Of a stretch of DNA of 64,000 nt, positions 55,801-64,000 are shown piece by piece. Both the position numbers and the translations under genes were made by a program. Position 1 is the first letter of the stretch. Each line of letters begins with the position of its first letter. Source of the stretch: Yponomeuta sedellus (taxonomy: Eukaryota; Arthropoda; Insecta; Lepidoptera; Yponomeutidae); assembly GCA_934045075.1 (NCBI GenBank), contig OW203730.1, positions 7,638,785 through 7,702,784 on the forward strand, read 5' to 3'. The notes under the pieces are model-generated. The model worked only from the letters and a program-made list of their open reading frames with translations. It ran no database searches and was not told where the DNA came from.

Positions 55801-58800
55801 CTGACTTGGCCCCCGTGGTGAAGTATGGCCTATACCTTCCTTGGGGAAGAGACCCGTGCCACTCGGTGTGGTAACAATGGGTTAATGATGATGAAATACC
55901 ACGTAAAACTGGGGCAAAAGACTCTTTAAAAATAATGTAAACAAATTTGGAAAGATACTCCAAACGACTTGTATCCGGCAGCTAAATACCACGTCGTTTC
56001 ACAAGTACAGTTCATTACGTATACTTAGGTCGTAAATAATTCGTAACTACTAATACTATAAAGGCGAAAGCTTGTGAGTGTGTATGTTTCTTACTTCGTC
56101 GCGTCTAAACGGCTTGAGCGATTTTAAATAAAATTTGTTATGAAGTTAACTGACGCCCTGGATTAACATATAAGCTACGTTTTACTGCGGGAAAATATCT
56201 AATTTCCGTGGGATAATCTACAAACCGCGGGTTACAGCTAGTCTGAGATAACAGCCATTTAAAACATAACATAACATTTACATACTGGCACATACATTGT
56301 TTCTGGCCCCACACTAGGATACCCTGTGTCGTGGGAACCAGAAACAGCGACATCACAAACATGTAAACATCCAAACCTGGGTGCCAATTCTCACTTCATT
56401 AGCAAATAAGTCGTATACGACTCTTAAGGGTTATGACTTGGAATTATACGTAAAAAGTCGAGCGATACCCAAAATCTGTATTTTGAACGCCATTATACAT
56501 ACATTGAATTCGAATGAGAAGATAAATGTCTAATGACTCTGTCAAATTATCTTATATTTATTCGACAAATGTCTAAGCCTTCGAGTATTTTGCGTCTACG
56601 CTTTCAATTCGCATGGGCGAGAATGCCCATGCGAATTGAAAGAGGGCGCAGAAGCCCCCTGGGGGTTTTTTTTCGTCCTCACCCGGGGTTCGAACCCTCT
56701 CGTAAGGTAGGCAAATGCGCTACCGCGACGCCACGGAGGTCGTCAATTCGTCGCCAAAAAAATTAAGCTAACTTACTCTATTATACTATTTTTATTTTTA
56801 ATGCACTAACCCGTGCTAAGGACAAATTTGCATTAAAAATAAAAATAGTATAATCATGTGGGTACAGTGATATCTTTCCGATGTAAAACCTAACTGCAAA
56901 GTAGGTAGTCGGGGCTGTAAGTGATGCAATTTGCTTAAACCAGATGTCGCTGCCTGTACGTAATACAGAGAATAGTGTAAAGAGGTTCGAAATTTCACTG
57001 ATGCCGGTGAGTCGCCAATTGGCTCAATTGGTAGAGCGCTGGCACGGATAGCCAGAGGTTGCGGGTTCGAATCCCACCATGGGTGAAATTTTTAGCCTCT
57101 AAATAGGTTTTTAACTTACTCTAGTAAGGTAATGTAAGGGACTTGCATCCATCATCATCATCACCAGCCACTTGACGCCCACTGCAGGACAAGACTCCCT
57201 CATGGTTTTCCAAGCTTCAAGGTCTTGTGCCGTCCGCATCCAGTGATCTTGCATCCGGAAGCTAAATACCATGTTTTAGATAAAAAGTAAAAGTAAAAAT
57301 CAGTAATTTGCCAGAACTTGGGTACCAAAGTTCTTAAAAAAAATTTGTCAACATCCATCATTTTTAAAAACCTATTTAGAGGCTAAAAATTTCACCCATG
57401 CCGAGATTCGAACCCGCAACCTCTGGCTGTCCGTGCCAGACATCCATCATGATCTACCGACCGGTGTGCAAATTTGTTACATAAATAATCAATAATCTTA
57501 GGTTAAATATACACACCAGAAAACAAATTACATAAAGAGGTTAACGTATCTAAGTATTGCCGTATACAATTGGCGGTCTTATCGCTAAAAGCGATCTCTT
57601 CCAGACAAATTGAAATGGATAAAACTGAAAGATGAAGAGAGTAGGTAGGTAGGTGTACATGATACTTCATGGACTTCATTGGAAGAAAATGTACAAACAG
57701 ACAGAATACTTAAGTCGTAAACAACTCGTGCATTTGCGAATTTGTAATCGCAATACCACACGCTAACTGTGAAGGAACATCGTGAGGGAACCCGCGGCTT
57801 GGTTGGCTCCGCACGTATTGACTAGTCTTTCCTGTGGGCTAGGCCGACTAAGCTGTCAGGATGGTATAGGTGCTGGGCAAGCATACACCATCTATAAAAC
57901 CATGTCCCAGGCACTACAGCGTCGGAGTGGACCCTTCAGCCATCTAGTGTGAGTGAGGATACCTCTGGACGCTGTATAAATCATCTCATTACGTAGATGC
58001 AAAAAGGCCAATCATCATCATCAAACAACGCGTAAAACTTAGATTAAAACCCCTAAAAAATAATGTAAACAAGTCTAAATGACTTGGAACCGGCAACTAA
58101 GTACCACGTCGTTTCACATGCAGGGTACAGTACATTACGTAAGTCATACAGAAAAAGTAAAAAAGTTCCTTAAGACGCTTTAACTAGCTAACTAACTATA
58201 TGGCTAACTAGCGCCACCAATGAAATAAAAATGATAACTTGTTTTATAATACGTTTTTTTTTTCAAAAAGAAAACATCAAAAATATGTGATAACTATTTT
58301 TAGAATATGCAGCTTAGAGCGTAATATCCTAGGACATTAATCGATCTCCACTGAAAACGGATGTTTGATCCTAGGTTCTAGACTTAAGGTTCTAAAAATA
58401 GTGGTTAAGATTTATGAAGAAAGAAACGGATTATAAAACAAGTTATGATTTCTATTTCTTCGGTCGCGCTAGTTAACAACCCAAAGCGCCTTAAAGATAA
58501 TGTAAACTGTCAGAATACAATGTGACGTCAATTGAGCAATTCTCACAAAAACATTGATTAGTCTTGGACATTTGTTGCAATGCCAAACTCTGATTGGGAT
58601 ATTTCCGGAATTGCGTGTTTTTGTGGCTAACTATATATAAGCCACCATTAAGGGGCCTATAGATGGGCTACACTTTTTGTGAAATATTTGGCTGCACTAT
58701 ATCCCGAAAATACAAAAAACATTTTAATGCAGCACATGGCTGGAAAATGTATATCCCGGCCATTCCCGACAGCATTTCTACAACAGTATATGGCTCAATA

Positions 58801-61595
58801 TTTTGTCTTTGCACGGGCTTCATACATAAACACGAACGAACCAAAATAAAGAGAAACAAAACAAACACGAACATAGCTCTAGTTGAACAAATCGCAGCGA
58901 ACTTCACTTCACGTAGCATGAAAAAGGGACGCACTTAGGCCGTAAAGCGAGACAGGCTGAGAAAATATTGCAGTATTTTCGATTGCAAAGCGATCGTTCC
59001 GGCCATATGGCTGGGATACTAAAAATTCATCGGATACACAAAAAAATATGTCACAATAATATATCCCGGCCATACTAAAAATATTGCATAGTCTAGCCGT
59101 AAATGATGGCTGATGCTACCGGCCACACATATGCAGCTACACATTTTCGTGAAAATATGGCCCGTCTAGAGGCCCCATTATAGTCAATGCGCTTGAAACT
59201 GCCGATCAGCAGTAGGCATGCGTGGTAGTTAAACCCATACTCTCTCTCTCTCTGAGAGGGAGCCTGTGCGCTGCAATGGGACGTTTATAGCCTACAAGAA
59301 TAAGGCTGGGCGCGTGCTGAGACGTAGGCGCCGCAGCACAGCGCCGGGCAGGGCAGTGCAGATTTTGTAAAGCATGGAACGTCATTGAGCTACGTACGCT
59401 GCGGCGCAGGCACGTGCGACGCAGACATGTGTCAACAACAATTTTGTTGCAACGACAGAACATTTAATTGAATTACCTAGTTTGCTGTACACCTTGTTTG
59501 TATGATACAAATCATCCTGACTATTCAGAAAACGACATTGATAGAGTTATTATGGGGGAGAATTGCCAAGGAATGGAGTGAATAGTTGCGTCGCAGTGTG
59601 CGGTGGGGGCCCTCTGTTTGCTTCCCGCCACTGTCTTACAAATCTCCACCAACCCGGACTTGGCCCCCATGGTGGAGTATGGCCTAACCTTCCTGCAATG
59701 CAGGAAGATACCCGTGCCCCAGCAGTGGGGACATACAGGGTTGCAATCGCAATCGCAAACATGTCCAATTGTAGAACATTTTTTATTAGCCGAATCAGAA
59801 TACACTTCGAATACATATTCGAAATCGGAACTAACACTAGGTACCTATAAATCGCATTGAGGATGTGCTTGTAACGTTATTATTCGATAGCAGGAGGATG
59901 CTTGGGTTAAGACTTATGTTAAAAAACAATCGAGTTTTATAAAGTTATTTGGTGATGGATGTCCATAAGAAGGAGGTTCGAACGTCTGCAATCATGCATG
60001 GCACATTGCAAACGAAAGGAGGTTCCGTAACGCACGTCAAAAAATAATAACATCACAACAAGGAGGTTGTCAGACAACAAAGAAAACTCCTTTCACTTCC
60101 TTTCCTCAGAATTTTTATTTTTTATTTTCAGGTACCTAATCTCGCACGTTCTCGAGTTCCAAATAATGTTGTCGCTATGCAGACTAGCCAACCATACCGG
60201 TCCTTTGCACGAATGCTCCATACACGGTGTGAAGGAAGCGGGAAAACGACTCAGGTGACCTCTTACTTACTTCCTACTGGTAATTAAATAGCGTACGTGG
60301 GACAACACCTCATTGTTATTCAAAATGAGTTTAGTGTTTAAACCATCTTCTGGTCAACTATAGATAGAGGATGAGATAAGATTGTAGGTAGCAGGCATGT
60401 AAACAAATCAGGAAGTTCTTCCTCTATTACCTCTGTTGCGTAGCGGTAGCACATCTACCTAAAATGCAAGAGGTCCCGGGTTCGAATCCCGGCTGGGAAA
60501 AAAAAAACCCCAGGATGTCTTGGATGTCTACATGTTTGTGATGTCGTTGTTTCTGGTTCCCATGACACAGGGTATCCTAGTGTAAGGCCAGAAGCAATGT
60601 ATGTGCCTGTATGTAAATGTTATGTTATGTTTTGTTATGTTACGTTATTACTCTGCAGTACTTAATTTAATCTACTTGAAGTAACTAGAAAAATTATTGA
60701 ACAAGACGTATTAGTGACAGCACGTTGATTTTTCATTCAAGTACTCTAATATTAGTTATATTACGGGTCATATTGCGATGAAAATTGAATATAATATAAA
60801 ATCTCACGGCGTTTGTCATCGGACTCCTCCGAAACGGCTTCACTGATTTTTATGATTATATTCTTTTTATTGCACTAAACCGTGCTAAGGACAATTTAAA
60901 AAAACCTATTTAGAGGCTAAAAATTCCACCCATGCCGGGACTCGAACACGCGACCTCTAGCTAACCGTGCCAGCGCTCTCCCATGGGCGACTACCAATAT
61001 CAGTGAAATTTTGAACCTCTTTACAATACTCTCCCGGCATGGGTGGAATTTTTAGGTCAAGCGCTCATTAGGGGGGGGGGTATGTCCAGCAGTGGACTTA
61101 TAGCCTGACGATGACGACAACAGAATCCTGCCCTTGTGGGCAGGATTTGCCACTTTGCCACAATCCTTATAAACTTGTGCGTTGGTGCCAAGATCTTTTT
61201 GATTTTCTTTCGATATTTACAGTGACGGCATGGCGTTAGGCGCCAGTGAAGACTGGAGAACAGTGCTGAAAACCATCACCGGCGAAACGGAGCTGTCAAC
61301 TGAAGGCATTTTGAAATACTTCTCCGAGTTACAGAGTTTCCTTCGAAATGAAACTGCGAATCTAGAGTCAATTGACGACGATATGGACCGAAGCGCTCCT
61401 ATCATAGTTGGTGCTATCGTGGTATTCCTAACTCTTCTGATAATTGTTATGTATTGCGTAAAAAAGTTCGATTTACGCTCCAATATATTGATGTTCTGTG
61501 GTCTAAGTGAAAACGGCTCGTTAGATATTGCAACCAATGAATCGCCGCAGCGTAAAACTAATGATGTGGAAATAATTTGTGAGGAAAAAGTTTGA
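40880..61595 (+). CDS. ACE-like (peptidase M2) non-catalytic membrane protein
   Basis: Ten exons: 40880-41323, 41451-41615, 41725-41830, 42404-42739, 43340-43586, 44852-44985, 48904-49141, 55465-55563, 60132-60254, 61223-61595. All are GT-AG with a continuous frame, about 754 residues. There is an N-terminal signal peptide (LLLQQLLCVLTVICVV), an Asp/Lys-rich insert at about 30-75, then an M2 fold: YAFEDDTF, IKPLYFLIHDYVR, LLGNIWAQEW, GHVQYF, AYTLDKWRWDVF, GISPPVPRNE, GPLHEC. The zinc motif HExxH reads R453-L-L-G-H457 and the third ligand Glu is Asp481 (FHDAVSD), so peptidase activity is not expected. Lys579, His581, Tyr588 and Tyr591 of the substrate pocket remain. A membrane helix lies at about 690-710 with a 44-residue cytoplasmic tail. 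Drosophila Ance-3 is a known parallel: inactive and probably membrane-bound. Confidence 0.92.
42270..42287. repeat. (TA)n microsatellite in intron 3 of the ACE-like gene
   Basis: Run of alternating TA. Confidence 0.8.
43598..43950. repeat. Microsatellite-headed repeat and R3 fragment, ACE-like intron 5
   Basis: 43598-43735 starts with ACATACATA repeats and has CACGTCTGTATCCCCGAGGG, shared with 46122-46260. 43841-43950 is an R3 end on the minus strand. Confidence 0.65.
44416..44762 (+). repeat. R6 repeat, variant, ACE-like intron 5
   Basis: Runs from CCCATTATATCCCCACCGAG to the terminal block before exon 6. The frame at 44416-44742 is repeat-derived. Confidence 0.8.
45028..45180 (+). repeat. 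R6 fragment, ACE-like intron 6
   Basis: CCCACCCAGGGGCACGGGTT and the CACGGGGGCC block, truncated at its 3' side. Confidence 0.7.
45530..45795 (+). repeat. R6 repeat, ACE-like intron 6
   Basis: TATCAACCCTTTGTAGTCCC through GAAGCGCTCGG; well preserved. Confidence 0.85.
45804..46325. mobile_element. Fold-back element, copy 1
   Basis: Ends are AGCCGCTTTAGTG..CTAGCCTCACCAATGG and its complement ATTGGTGGCGCTAG..CCAAAGCGCTT. There is an internal arm pair around CCGCTGAAAACGGCC. A repeat fragment (46122-46260) is inserted. Other copies lie at 58169-58497 and 63455-63757. Confidence 0.75.
46345..46920 (-). repeat. Two tandem R7 Helitron-like ends, the second split by R2
   Basis: Units start at 46347 and 46525, each with CTAGCTGACCCAG at its edge and GGTTCAGCTGCTCTCGA inside. 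An R2 SINE (46588-46828, minus) interrupts the second. Confidence 0.75.
48385..48590 (-). repeat. R4 SINE, ACE-like intron 6
   Basis: Complement of the R4 head (CTGCGCCACAGAGG) and a damaged B box, plus body TGTGTCGTGGGTACCAGAAA. Confidence 0.85.
49149..49350. mobile_element. Fold-back MITE immediately after the exon 7 donor of the ACE-like gene
   Basis: Arms of about 65 bp: ACGGTGCAAACCTCTTCACA at the left and its complement at the right. AAGGT flanks both sides, a likely target duplication. The left end begins about 7 bp after the exon 7 splice junction (49141), so the donor GTAAGG is kept. Confidence 0.85.
49810..50471 (+). repeat. Direct duplication, left copy
   Basis: Identical by eye to 51488-52149 except for one A/C difference near 50359. 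It contains an R1 end and an RTE-type 3' end (GGCCTATGCCCAGCAGTGGG with a GATA tail). Offset between copies is 1678 bp. Confidence 0.95.
50391..51175 (+). repeat. Diverged minisatellite, about six units of 107-145 bp
   Basis: Each unit has GTAGTAGAGCAGTTTTATAT, then GAACACCTCAGACGCTCAGG, TTTCCTCACGACGCTAAACC and CACTTTTGAAAA in variable states, separated by T-rich spacers. Units begin near 50391, 50517, 50624, 50757, 50900 and 51044. Confidence 0.8.
51488..52149 (+). repeat. Direct duplication, right copy
   Basis: Partner of 49810-50471. The match stops inside the GTAGTAGAGC phrase that heads the minisatellite unit, which suggests recombination there. Confidence 0.95.
52455..53030 (+). repeat. 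R2 SINE and R1 fragment, ACE-like intron 7
   Basis: 52455-52700 is a well-kept R2 with an (ATT)n tail. 52866-53030 is R1 with an intact tRNA-like block (GAGCGCTGGCACGGATAGCC). Confidence 0.85.
53122..53580 (+). repeat. R6 repeat with an inserted retroposon tail
   Basis: Nearly complete R6. At 53445-53525 a tail with CCGCCAATTGTACTTTG and ACAATAAAGAA interrupts it before the terminal GATTGATTCCAATCACTCGG. The 145-codon frame at 53072-53509 is repeat-derived. Confidence 0.85.
53598..53998 (-). repeat. R3 SINE, full length, reverse
   Basis: Complete R3 with complement of the B box (GGGATCGAACCTGG) and head (CACTGAGCTACCACCG), and an (AAT)n tail on the left. Confidence 0.9.
54100..54965 (-). 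repeat. R5 fragment and the 550-bp dispersed repeat
   Basis: 54100-54370 is R5. 54420-54965 is the reverse partner of 7815-8425 (for example CCGAGTAGGAATTGATTC and GGAAGCAGCATTTTCC). Confidence 0.7.
55000..55425. repeat. R5 fragment (-) and truncated R3 (+) just before exon 8
   Basis: 55000-55100 has CCTGTGCCCTGCGGTGGGAC. 55207-55422 is R3 from GCACGTATTGACTAGTC to the AAAAAGGCCAAT end, only about 43 bp before the exon 8 acceptor side. Confidence 0.8.
55590..55895 (-). repeat. R6 repeat, reverse, ACE-like intron 8
   Basis: Variant R6 read on the minus strand (CCATTGTTACCACACCGAG to GCGATCACTCAGG-like end). Confidence 0.75.
55966..56040 (+). pseudogene. Partial copy of ACE-like exon 8 (copy 1)
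   Basis: Matches the last two thirds of exon 8 plus the start of its intron: GACTTGTATCCGGCAGC, AAATACCACGTCGTTTCACA and GTCGTAAATAATTCGTA. The frame is kept, but the donor reads GTATAC instead of GTAAGT and there is no acceptor. Confidence 0.85.
56042..56240 (+). repeat. Helitron-like element end, ACE-like intron 8
   Basis: Starts ACTAATACTATAAAGGCGAA and ends AAACCGCGGGTTACAGCTAG|T, the standard lepidopteran non-autonomous Helitron style of end with a CGCGG-type hairpin. Confidence 0.65.
56265..56752 (-). repeat. R4 SINE split by a MITE with a perfect palindrome
   Basis: R4 (minus) is broken after ACATCCAAACCTGG by a MITE relative (56391-56640) and resumes with its B box complement (GGGTTCGAACCC) and head complement to 56752. 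Inside, an 18-bp perfect inverted repeat with a 6-bp spacer starts CTTTCAATTCGCATGGGC. Confidence 0.8.
56781..57112. mobile_element. R1 element with inverted left end and target duplication
   Basis: Flanked by an 11-bp direct repeat AACTTACTCTA (56770-56780 and 57113-57123). About 50 bp at the left are R1 on the minus strand; the rest is R1 on the plus strand with its tRNA-like block. Confidence 0.9.
57150..57275. repeat. RTE-type end (-) next to a fragment of ACE-like exon 8 (copy 2)
   Basis: 57150-57244 is the reverse of an RTE 3' end (CATCATCATCATCACCAGCC). 57246-57275 (CTTGCATCCGGAAGCTAAAT) matches the centre of exon 8. Confidence 0.65.
57362..57439 (-). mobile_element. Short R1 insertion with target duplication
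   Basis: 78-bp R1 end on the minus strand between copies of ACATCCATCAT (57351-57361 and 57440-57450). Confidence 0.88.
57540..58015. repeat. Retroposon tail and R3 SINE, ACE-like intron 8
   Basis: 57540-57640 has ACAATTGGCGGTCTTAT..CTTCCAGAC. 57729-58015 is a 5'-truncated R3 (+), beginning ATTTGCGAATTTGTAATCGC. Confidence 0.75.
58022..58150 (+). pseudogene. Partial copy of ACE-like exon 8 (copy 3)
   Basis: 58081-58147 matches exon 8 from GACTTGGAACCGGCAACT to the donor CATTACGTAAGTC, but a 5-bp insertion after TTTCACATG breaks the frame. The upstream 60 bp also match those before copy 1 (ATAATGTAAACAA). Confidence 0.85.
58169..58497. mobile_element. Fold-back element, copy 2
   Basis: Ends CCTTAAGACGCTTTAACTAG and its complement CTAGTTAACAACCCAAAGCG. 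Shares GTTCTAGACTTAAGGTTCTA with copies at 45804 and 63455. Confidence 0.8.
58646..59178. mobile_element. Harbinger-like non-autonomous element
   Basis: Inverted ends GGGGCCTATAGATGGGC and GCCCGTCTAGAGGCCCC (about 30 bp with flanking matches) lie between TTA duplications. The interior has repeated ATATCCCGGCCAT blocks. The overlapping frames on both strands are incidental. Confidence 0.7.
59185..59760 (-). repeat. R5 and R6 fragments, ACE-like intron 8
   Basis: 59185-59300 is R5 (GTAGGCATGCGTGGTAGTTA, a (CT)n run, TGCAATGGGACG). 59615-59752 is R6 on the minus strand. Confidence 0.75.
60428..60655 (+). repeat. R4 SINE, ACE-like intron 9
   Basis: Head ACCTCTGTTGCGTAGCGG, B box GGGTTCGAATCCCGG, body to the GTTATGTTATG end. 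Confidence 0.85.
60860..61120. repeat. R1 (-) and RTE-SINE end (+), ACE-like intron 9
   Basis: 60868-61030 is R1 on the minus strand with an incomplete tRNA-like block. 61048-61120 has GTATGTCCAGCAGTGGACTT. Confidence 0.75.
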
Positions 61596-61801
61596 TTGTT
61601 TTCGACCTTCTATGATGATCAGGTAGTAGGCTAAAGGTTACGCAGAGAAGATTATTGCCGAAAAACTTTTAGGATATTGTTTTTATGCGTTTTTTATTTA
61701 GTTTAGGGTTTTTGTATGACTTCGATTAAGTAATTGCCTGATGTAATTAAGCCTCGTCGACTATATCAATATTGTTAAGTATTACAGCAGAGGAAAAATG
61801 T

Positions 61802-61807
61802 AATAAA
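61802..61807 (+). terminator. Possible polyadenylation signal of the ACE-like gene
   Basis: AATAAA about 205 bp after the stop codon; the first such signal downstream. Confidence 0.45.
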
Positions 61808-62516
61808 TATGTACCTTTGAAAATAATTCTGACTTATGAATTCGGTGTACATTGCAAAGTTGATCAACACATATTAACAAGTAGGAAGACACGGCTACGC
61901 AATGCGCAATGTACATTGCCTCGTCGTAACAAGCTTATGTGGAGAAGAAACTGACAAAGAAACTCATTTATTTATCCTAGTTATACGTTTTTGTTTCAAA
62001 TTGCGCCACAATCCAATTCAATATCTCAGAAATCATGTCTTAATAAGCGTTTTAGTCGTAACTCGTACCTAAGAAATAGCATTAGGTATGCTTTCTCAAA
62101 TAGGGGATGTATTAGCAAAAGGCAGGATAAAAAGTACCCAAAACCGGCGTGCGTGCATGCAACGACTAATCAACGTTCGAAGCAACGAAGACGAAGGTGA
62201 TCTGTCAGAATCGTAGCAAGTGGCAGTCCTGGCAACCCGTCTGTGCTACAGGCATGATTTTATGTTATGTCTGTTTGTATTTTGGTATTATGACTCAAGA
62301 ACACAAATTAACGGTCCTAAAAAAACACGATTCTACTAAAATAATCTGTGGTTACGTCTCTTCCTTGCACTATCTCTACCACAGACTCTTTTAGTGAGCG
62401 TTTTTGGAATATTTTAAGGAATTGCGTTTTTGTCTAAATTGTTAAATAAACTAATTCGTGAGCAATATTATCAAAGGGATAATATTGGTCATGACATTAT
62501 AGATAAAATTTTTTGC
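61808..62516. other. Downstream flank, no gene seen
   Basis: 62140-62215 is the reverse of a repeat also at 46190-46260 (GTTCGAAGCAACGAAG..AAGGTGATCTGT). No coding signal. Confidence 0.5.
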
Positions 62517-62860
62517 AGCTGTCAGGATGGTATAGGTGCCGGGCAAGCCTACACCATCATAAACCATGGCCCGGGCACTACAGCATCCAAGTGGTCCCTG
62601 CACCCATCTACTTTGAGTGAAGATGTCACTGGACGCTTTTATAAATATAAATCATCATATTACGTAGATATAAAGGCCTATTGTATAGTAAACATTGTTT
62701 AATACCACAACGGACATTTAGGAACTCCTGAAATAAGATTGAATGAATGTTATAAGAATCACTTGACCTGGTCCCAAACTAGGATACCCTGTACTATGGT
62801 AACTAGGCAAGGATGTCACAAACATGTAAATACACCCAGACTGAGGCCACTTGTACAAAT
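62517..62860. repeat. R3 fragment (+) and R4 fragment (-)
   Basis: 62517-62675 is the R3 body from AGCTGTCAGGATGGTATAGG. 62770-62855 is the reverse of R4 (CTAGGATACCCTGTACTATG). Confidence 0.75.
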
Positions 62861-63187
62861 TTACGGCGGCCCCCAGTGGGAAATTCCCCTATAAACATAA
62901 AACCGGCCAAGTGCATGTCCGGCCATGCGCAGTGTAGGGTTCCGTACAGTTCCGGGTTCCGTACAGTTCCACTAACAACTTCATCAAGGTAATTTTCAAT
63001 GGACTTTTTACAAAGTTTTCCTTTTTATAACTGGCTTATTACTCGTTGACCTATAAAGCCTTATCGGCCGTGATCATTTAATTACCCTTTTAAGTTCATT
63101 ATATGTGCTACTGTCCTGAATTACCGTTGATAGAAAATGGCGCTGGATAGGACGATAAAGATGCCTGACCAGACAAGCACTTACAGT

Positions 63188-63420
63188 CTGCTAACTTATA
63201 AAATATACCTCGGCTACTATCGGATAGAATCGGGTATATTCGTGTACATAATAGAATAATATCGGAATATCGGAACGAATATGACACTTAATTTTGAAAT
63301 CGGAACTAATATACCTAGTGAAGAAAAGTTTTATACAGAGCAGGAAGTAGTATTACACTCGTGAAAGCAGAAGCTGACTCTAGAGTCCGTGGTATATTTA
63401 GAGTCCGTGGTATACTTAAT
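63188..63420. mobile_element. MITE, second copy of the 7278 family
   Basis: Shares ATATACCTCGGCTA, ATATTCGTGTA and TTTTATACAGAGCAGGAAGT with 7278-7474; the right end is duplicated and rearranged. Confidence 0.7.
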
Positions 63421-63454
63421 ATATCAGTAAATGCTTTCTTTTTCTATTTTCCTT

Positions 63455-63757
63455 CTTATAATACGTTTTTATCTAAAAGTGGACATGAGAAATCTCAACA
63501 GATGTGGCAACTATTTTTAGAGCTTACTACTTATTTTTAGACTAGAATTACTTTAATCGATTTCCGCTACAAACGGCCGTTTTCGGCGGAAAGCGATTAA
63601 AGCCCTTGGTGGATTATTCTAGGTTCTAGACTGTAGGTTTTAAATTAGCTGTCACAGCTGTTAAGATTTCTCATGTTCACTTATGGGTAAAAACGTATAA
63701 ACACTACGATTTTTTCCATTGCTGGCGCTAGTAAGCACCACGAAGCGCCTTAAAACG
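63455..63757. mobile_element. Fold-back element, copy 3
   Basis: Has the internal pair CGATTTCCGCTACAAACGG / CCGTTTTCGGCGGAAAGCG and GGTTCTAGACTGTAGGTTTT. The right end CTAGTAAGCACCACGAAGCG is clear; the left end is degraded. Confidence 0.7.
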
Positions 63758-63914
63758 TATCAACAGCAGCTTGTGACGTCACAGTGTGCACCCGATTTTT
63801 ATGGAACATAATTTGTACCACGCGTCGCGTGACTATAATAACTATCCGACAGGTTATCAGTCTTGCTTATAAAAACACCATTCATTAAAAAAACTCCTCG
63901 GAGTCAGTCTAAAT

Positions 63915-63985
63915 CATCATCATCAGCCATTTGACACTCACTGCAGGATACAGGCCTCCCTCATAGTTTAAATAGTCTTTGGTAC
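63915..63985 (-). repeat. RTE-type 3' end fragment
   Basis: CATCATCATCAGCC and CACTGCAGGATACAGGCCTC, as at 57150-57200. Confidence 0.6.
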
Positions 63986-64000
63986 AGGAGAAACTTAACA

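Noticed and set aside
58663..58938. Overlapping open frames on both strands near 58.7 kb
   Set aside because: Both lie in a Harbinger-like non-autonomous element and show no family features.

Overview
The window looks like nuclear DNA of a lepidopteran insect. It is AT-rich, its genes are broken into short exons by GT-AG introns, and it is crowded with tRNA-derived SINEs, RTE-type LINE ends, Helitron-like ends and MITEs of kinds common in moths and butterflies. The assignment is an inference from gene and repeat content; no species marker was seen. All exon chains below were built by eye from reading frame, splice sites and homology between copies or to known families.

Three gene blocks can be supported. 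(1) From about 4.4 to 26.7 kb lies a cluster of four small paralogous genes, here called A (-), B (+), C (-) and D (+). Each encodes a 143-170 residue protein with a signal peptide, a variable linker, a long hydrophobic Gly/Ala-rich segment and a shared signature G-[AGS]-x4-[GA]-[VFL]-C-K-[LM]-T-[GP]-[LK]-C. In A, B and D this is followed by a TPER-x-x-x-A-x-x-x-x-x-KAV-x-[KR]-YS tail. I do not recognise the family; it is the best candidate here for something undescribed. (2) From 32.0 to 38.6 kb is a delta/epsilon-class glutathione S-transferase in five core exons, plus an upstream exon that splices in frame and would add a signal peptide. (3) From 40.9 to 61.6 kb is a ten-exon gene of the angiotensin-converting-enzyme family (peptidase M2), about 754 residues, which has lost the zinc-binding HExxH motif and carries a C-terminal membrane anchor; it resembles the non-peptidase Ance-3 type. 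A possible small single-exon gene with an N-myristoylation signal lies at 29.0 kb.

The rest is repeat-rich intergenic and intronic DNA. I separate six dispersed families by their heads or ends (R1 to R6), Helitron-like ends (R7), RTE LINE 3' ends, and several terminal-inverted-repeat elements. Several insertions still have target-site duplications, and several sit inside older repeats. The ACE-like gene's long introns hold a 662-bp near-identical direct duplication around a diverged minisatellite, and degraded copies of part of exon 8.
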